A stretch of 64,000 bases of DNA from positions 151,930 to 215,929 of the forward strand of contig NZ_BMKS01000003.1 of assembly GCF_014644455.1 (NCBI RefSeq). The letters are read 5' to 3'. Numbering within the stretch: position 1 is the stretch's first letter; the number at the start of each line of letters is the position of its first letter. The position numbers were made by a program, and so were the translations under genes. Of the stretch, positions 61,033 to 64,000 are shown piece after piece. The notes beneath the pieces were generated by a model. It saw only the letters and a list, made by a program, of their open reading frames with translations. It ran no database searches and was not told the origin of the DNA. The DNA comes from Caldovatus sediminis (GTDB lineage: Bacteria; Pseudomonadota; Alphaproteobacteria; Acetobacterales; Acetobacteraceae).

Positions 61033-62328
61033 ATGCCCGATCCCGCCCTGCTCGCGCGGCTCTCCGCCGCGGTGGACGCCAATTTCGACGCCGAGGTGGC
61101 GTTCCTCGCCGATCTCGTCCGCTTCCCCTCGACGCGCGGGAACGAGGCGCCGCTGCAGGACTGGCTGGCGCGGCAGTTCGCCGCGCGCGGCTACGCCGTG
61201 GACCGCTACACCCTCGCCGAGGTGCCGCTCGCGGCGCACCCGAAGGCGAGCCCGATGGTGGACGCCCGCGCCGACGCCTCCGTGCAGGTGGTGGCGACCC
61301 ATCGCGCGCGGGACCCGGCCGGGCGCAGCCTGATCCTCCAGGGCCACATTGACGTGGTGCCGGAAGGCCCGGCCGCGATGTGGACCCATCCGCCCTACGC
61401 CGCCACGATCCGCGACGGCTGGCTCTACGGGCGCGGCGCCGGCGACATGAAGGCCGGCGTCGCGGCGATGGTGTTCGCGCTGGACGCGATCCGCGCCGCC
61501 GGGCTCGAGCCCGCCGCCGACCTGCACCTGCAGACCGTCACCGAGGAGGAGAGCACCGGCAACGGCGCGCTCTCCACCCTGCTGCGCGGCTACCGCGCCG
61601 ACGCGGTGCTGATCCCGGAGCCCACCGGCGGCGCCATCACCCGCTGCCACACCGGCACGCTCTGGTTCCGCCTGCGCGTGCGCGGCGTGCCGGTGCATGT
61701 CGCCGTGGCGCAGACCGGGACCAACGCGATCCTCTCGGCGCTGCGCCTGATCCAGGCGCTGCAGCGCTACACCGCCGCGCTGAACCGCGCGGCGAAGGCG
61801 CATCCCTGGTACCGGGACGTGCCCGATCCGATCAAGTTCAATCCCGGCATCATCCGCGGCGGCGACTGGGCCAGCAGCACGCCCGCCTGGTGCGAGGTGG
61901 ACTGCCGCATCGGCCTCCTCCCCGGCACCGAGGTTGCGGAGGCGCGCCGCGGCGTCGAGCGCTGCATCGCCGAGGCGGCGCGGGACGACGCCTTCCTCGC
62001 CAACAACCCGCCGCGGATCGAGTGGCACGGCTTCCTCGCCGACGGCTACGTGCTCGAGCCGGGCAGCGAGGCGGAGCGCGTCCTCGCCGCGGCGCACGCC
62101 CCGGTCTTCGGCGCGCCGATGGAGGAGCGGCGCAGCACGGCGGTGAACGACACGCGCTTCTACGGCCTCTACTTCGGCATCCCGGGCCTCTGCTACGGGC
62201 CGCGGGGCGAGGGGGCCCATGCCTTCGACGAGCGCGCCGACCTTGCGCATCTGAGGAAGACGACGCTCGTCCTCGCCGCCTTCATCGCCGACTGGTGCGG
62301 GCTGCGGCCGGCGCGCGGCGCGGGGTGA
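61033..62328 (+). CDS. ArgE/DapE-family (M20) deacylase
   Basis: 431-residue M20 metallohydrolase. The metal ligands appear in LILQGHIDVVPEGPAAMW (His, Asp), YGRGAGDMKAGVAAMVFAL (Asp), QTVTEEESTGNGAL (catalytic Glu-Glu) and ADAVLIPEPTGG (Glu), with a C-terminal GPRGEGAHAFDERADLAHL His. The dimerisation domain lies between about residues 210-330. This is the acetylornithine deacetylase/succinyl-diaminopimelate desuccinylase class, cytoplasmic. Following a peptide-type receptor, it probably acts on an imported N-acyl amino acid or dipeptide, which is inference. The start ATG follows GGAGGGACC, about 7 nt away. Confidence 0.93.
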   Translation: MPDPALLARLSAAVDANFDAEVAFLADLVRFPSTRGNEAPLQDWLARQFAARGYAVDRYTLAEVPLAAHPKASPMVDARADASVQVVATHRARDPAGRSLILQGHIDVVPEGPAAMWTHPPYAATIRDGWLYGRGAGDMKAGVAAMVFALDAIRAAGLEPAADLHLQTVTEEESTGNGALSTLLRGYRADAVLIPEPTGGAITRCHTGTLWFRLRVRGVPVHVAVAQTGTNAILSALRLIQALQRYTAALNRAAKAHPWYRDVPDPIKFNPGIIRGGDWASSTPAWCEVDCRIGLLPGTEVAEARRGVERCIAEAARDDAFLANNPPRIEWHGFLADGYVLEPGSEAERVLAAAHAPVFGAPMEERRSTAVNDTRFYGLYFGIPGLCYGPRGEGAHAFDERADLAHLRKTTLVLAAFIADWCGLRPARGAG

Positions 62329-62477
62329 CGCATGGCCGCCCACCCCGGGCGGGGTTCGCCGTTCGGCGGACCGCGGCCGCCCGGCGATCCGTGTGGCGGC
62401 CCGCGTCGGCCGGGCGGCGGCGACGTCGGAGAGCGCATGGCCGGGGATCCCGCCGCGGCGCCTCCTCCCCGCCGTGC

Positions 62478-62729
62478 TCAGGCGTCGTCACGGCCGCGGC
62501 GCGGGTCGCCGCGATCCCGGCCGTTCCAGGCCTCGGTGCGCCGCCGGCCCCGCATGTCGCCGTGGTCGTCCTCGATCACGAGCGTGTCGACGCGGGTGCG
62601 GCGGCCGGCCGAGCAGTTCGAGGAGGAGTCCGAGGACTGGCTCCCGGCCATCGCCGTGGAACCGGCGAGGCTCGCGAGGGCGAGGCCGCCGAGGGCCGCG
62701 CCGAGGCCGTGCCGTCTGCCGTCGCTCAT
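62478..62729 (-). CDS. Small putative exported protein
   Basis: 83-residue protein starting MSDGRRHGLGAALGGLALAS with a hydrophobic segment and AMAG cleavage-like site near residue 32. The mature portion is Ser/Asp/Arg-rich and has one Cys; VDTLVIEDDHGDMRGRR is its most structured stretch. A GGGAT lies upstream but spacing is poor. It is convergent with the M20 deacylase gene. No family recognised; in this GC-rich DNA a small gene of this type stays uncertain. Confidence 0.5.
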   Translation of the reverse strand: MSDGRRHGLGAALGGLALASLAGSTAMAGSQSSDSSSNCSAGRRTRVDTLVIEDDHGDMRGRRRTEAWNGRDRGDPRRGRDDA

Positions 62730-63335
62730 GGCCGATCCCGCAATCGCTCTTGTGTCCTGGCGGCGCAGTCTCGGCGCGCGGGCAGGCCGCCGTGCGGCCG
62801 AACGGTGGCGCGCCAATGGCATGGCGCCTCCGCCTGTCCGGCCGGACCGGACCTTGCGGCGGCGACCGCGGGGTGTCCGCCCCTCCGTCCGTGGAGATTC
62901 CGGCCGCCGGGCGAGGCGAGGGAGCGCAGCCGGGCCTGCGTTCCCGCCCGTCCGGGGCGCGTCCCCTCCGGATCGGCGAGGAGGCGGTCGCGCATCGCGA
63001 ATCCCGGGTCCGCCCCGGCGCGTCGGCGCCGCGGGGGTCGGGCGCGTCGTCGCGGGGCGGGCGCCGGCGACCCGGCGGCCAACCGGGCCCGCAGGCCGGT
63101 TCCGGAAAGCCCTTGCCGATCCCCTATCCGCGCCGGCCGCCGCGGTGCCCTGGCATGGCCCGGCAGCCCGGTGGCGGCGCCGGTGCCACGACCCGTCGCC
63201 TCGGCTCCCTCCCATGCTCCCGCAGCGCGGCGGGGGCGCCAACGAAGGCGAGGAAGGCGGCGATGACAGCAGGATGCCGGCCAGGACCGGCAGCCAAGCG
63301 GTCATGGCGGGAGCGGCGGCCGGCATGGCGGGGGC
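62730..63335. other. Gene-poor gap (606 bp)
   Basis: No confident gene. On minus at about 63305-63124 a short frame (MTAWLPVLAGILL) switches frame to VIAAFLAFVGAPAALREHG; see the finding. Other frames are Arg/Ala/Pro-rich. Confidence 0.45.
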
Positions 63336-63566
63336 CTACTCCGCGGGCGGCGGCACGACCGGCAGGGCCGGCGCGTAGGGCCCGATCCGCAAGATCTCGT
63401 TGCGCAGCAGGGCGACACGATGCGCCGGCGCGTGGCGGGTGGTGCCATCCGGCGCGCGGGCGACGACGTAGCGCCAGACGGTGATCCGGCCCTCGGCGAC
63501 GAGCCGCCGGGCGATCCGCTCCACCTCGGGGCCGGTGCCGAAGCGGTCGAGTTCGGCGTCGGTCAT
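63336..63566 (-). CDS. Small hypothetical protein
   Basis: 76-residue protein reading MTDAELDRFGTGPEVERI, then ARRLVAEGRITVWRYVVARA and a Pro-rich C-terminus. Codon usage and residue mix look like real coding sequence rather than a shadow frame: mixed acidic/basic residues and hydrophobic alternation. No Shine-Dalgarno is obvious before the ATG at 63566, and the same frame continues upstream without a start, so the true start could differ. Function unknown. Confidence 0.5.
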   Translation of the reverse strand: MTDAELDRFGTGPEVERIARRLVAEGRITVWRYVVARAPDGTTRHAPAHRVALLRNEILRIGPYAPALPVVPPPAE

Positions 63567-64000
63567 TACCGATGACCGACGCCGACCGAAGGTGGCCTCG
63601 CTGCCGCCGTCGACGGCCTTGAAGAGGCGCCCGGCGTGGCGCGGGCGGGCTGGGCGCGGGCGAACCCGGCGGCCATCGCCGCGGCGGCGATCCCGCCCGC
63701 AGCCGCATGGCAGCCGGACGGGTGGCGGCGGAGGCGGCGGGTCCGGTCATGGGAGCGGCGCCCTTCGGGGCGCGGCCGGATCGGCGCGACGCGCGCCGCC
63801 GCCCCCCGCAGGATGCCGCCGCGCGGTTTCAGCCGTGTGTTGCGGGCCGCCGCCGGGGCATTGGCGGCGGCAGAGCGCAATGGCACATAGCCGCGGGGGG
63901 TACGGGCCGGCCGGCGGCGCCGCCGCCGATTCGGCGGGCGGGGCGGACGAGGCGAGGTCTTTTCTGGGGTCGCGTCTCCCCCCAAATCAGTGCGGCGCCC

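Overview
This is a very GC-rich (estimated by eye at over 70 percent) stretch of an alphaproteobacterial chromosome. The run rpiB-glyA-nrdR-ribD-ribE-ribBA-ribH-nusB-thiL, the recG/sdhE/mfd neighbourhood, the Bpt leucyltransferase and several Bug-type tricarboxylate receptors suggest a Rhodospirillales/Acetobacteraceae (Roseomonas-like) organism. That placement is an inference from gene content. No rRNA, recognisable tRNA, insertion sequence, phage gene or CRISPR array was seen.

Layout. 1-7 kb: edge fragment of an unknown gene, penicillin acylase-family hydrolase, bpt, Bug receptor, ilvD. 7.3-13.2 kb: a complete oligopeptide-type ABC importer, with two permeases on + converging on two ATPases on -, and the binding protein divergent from the ATPases. 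13.2-18.6 kb: a minus-strand set of two acyl-CoA dehydrogenases and an SMP-30 lactonase, followed across a gene-free gap by an aldehyde dehydrogenase. 18.7-24.4 kb: an unclassified polytopic membrane protein, a CoA-transferase with an overlapping alpha/beta hydrolase, a second hydrolase, and an APH(6)-type kinase overlapping it tail to tail. 24.4-27.9 kb: hemB, metY and a Tat-exported cyclase-family protein on minus.

28-35.3 kb is a tightly coupled plus-strand housekeeping block: rpiB-glyA, nrdR, the riboflavin genes, nusB and thiL. Several genes overlap by 4 nt, and two junctions use TTG starts. The RibBA protein has a GTP cyclohydrolase II half that lacks the zinc cysteines (RibBX type), so GTP cyclohydrolase II must come from elsewhere. 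35.3-40.9 kb is a minus-strand molybdenum-hydroxylase maturation operon (CoxG, CoxD, CoxE, split XdhC, molybdopterin-binding/nucleotidyltransferase fusion) with no structural dehydrogenase genes next to it.

41-50.7 kb: antiporter/citrate-type carrier, methylisocitrate lyase-like enzyme, small exported protein, another Bug receptor, and a minus-strand Gld-type ABC exporter operon (ATPase, permease, GldG-like auxiliary protein, DUF4340 protein, NUDIX hydrolase). 50.8-56.7 kb: recG, sdhE, mfd. 56.7-64 kb: a probable frameshifted small membrane-protein remnant, a DsbA-family protein, two orphan ABC binding proteins, an M20 deacylase, and small hypothetical genes at the edge.

I found no clear undescribed multi-gene system. 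The best leads are the orphan Cox-type maturation operon, the degenerate RibBX half, the Gld-type exporter with its added NUDIX gene, and the frameshifted remnant near 57 kb. Because of the base composition, most reading frames stay open for kilobases, so starts were chosen from ribosome-binding sites, overlaps and family N-termini rather than ORF length.
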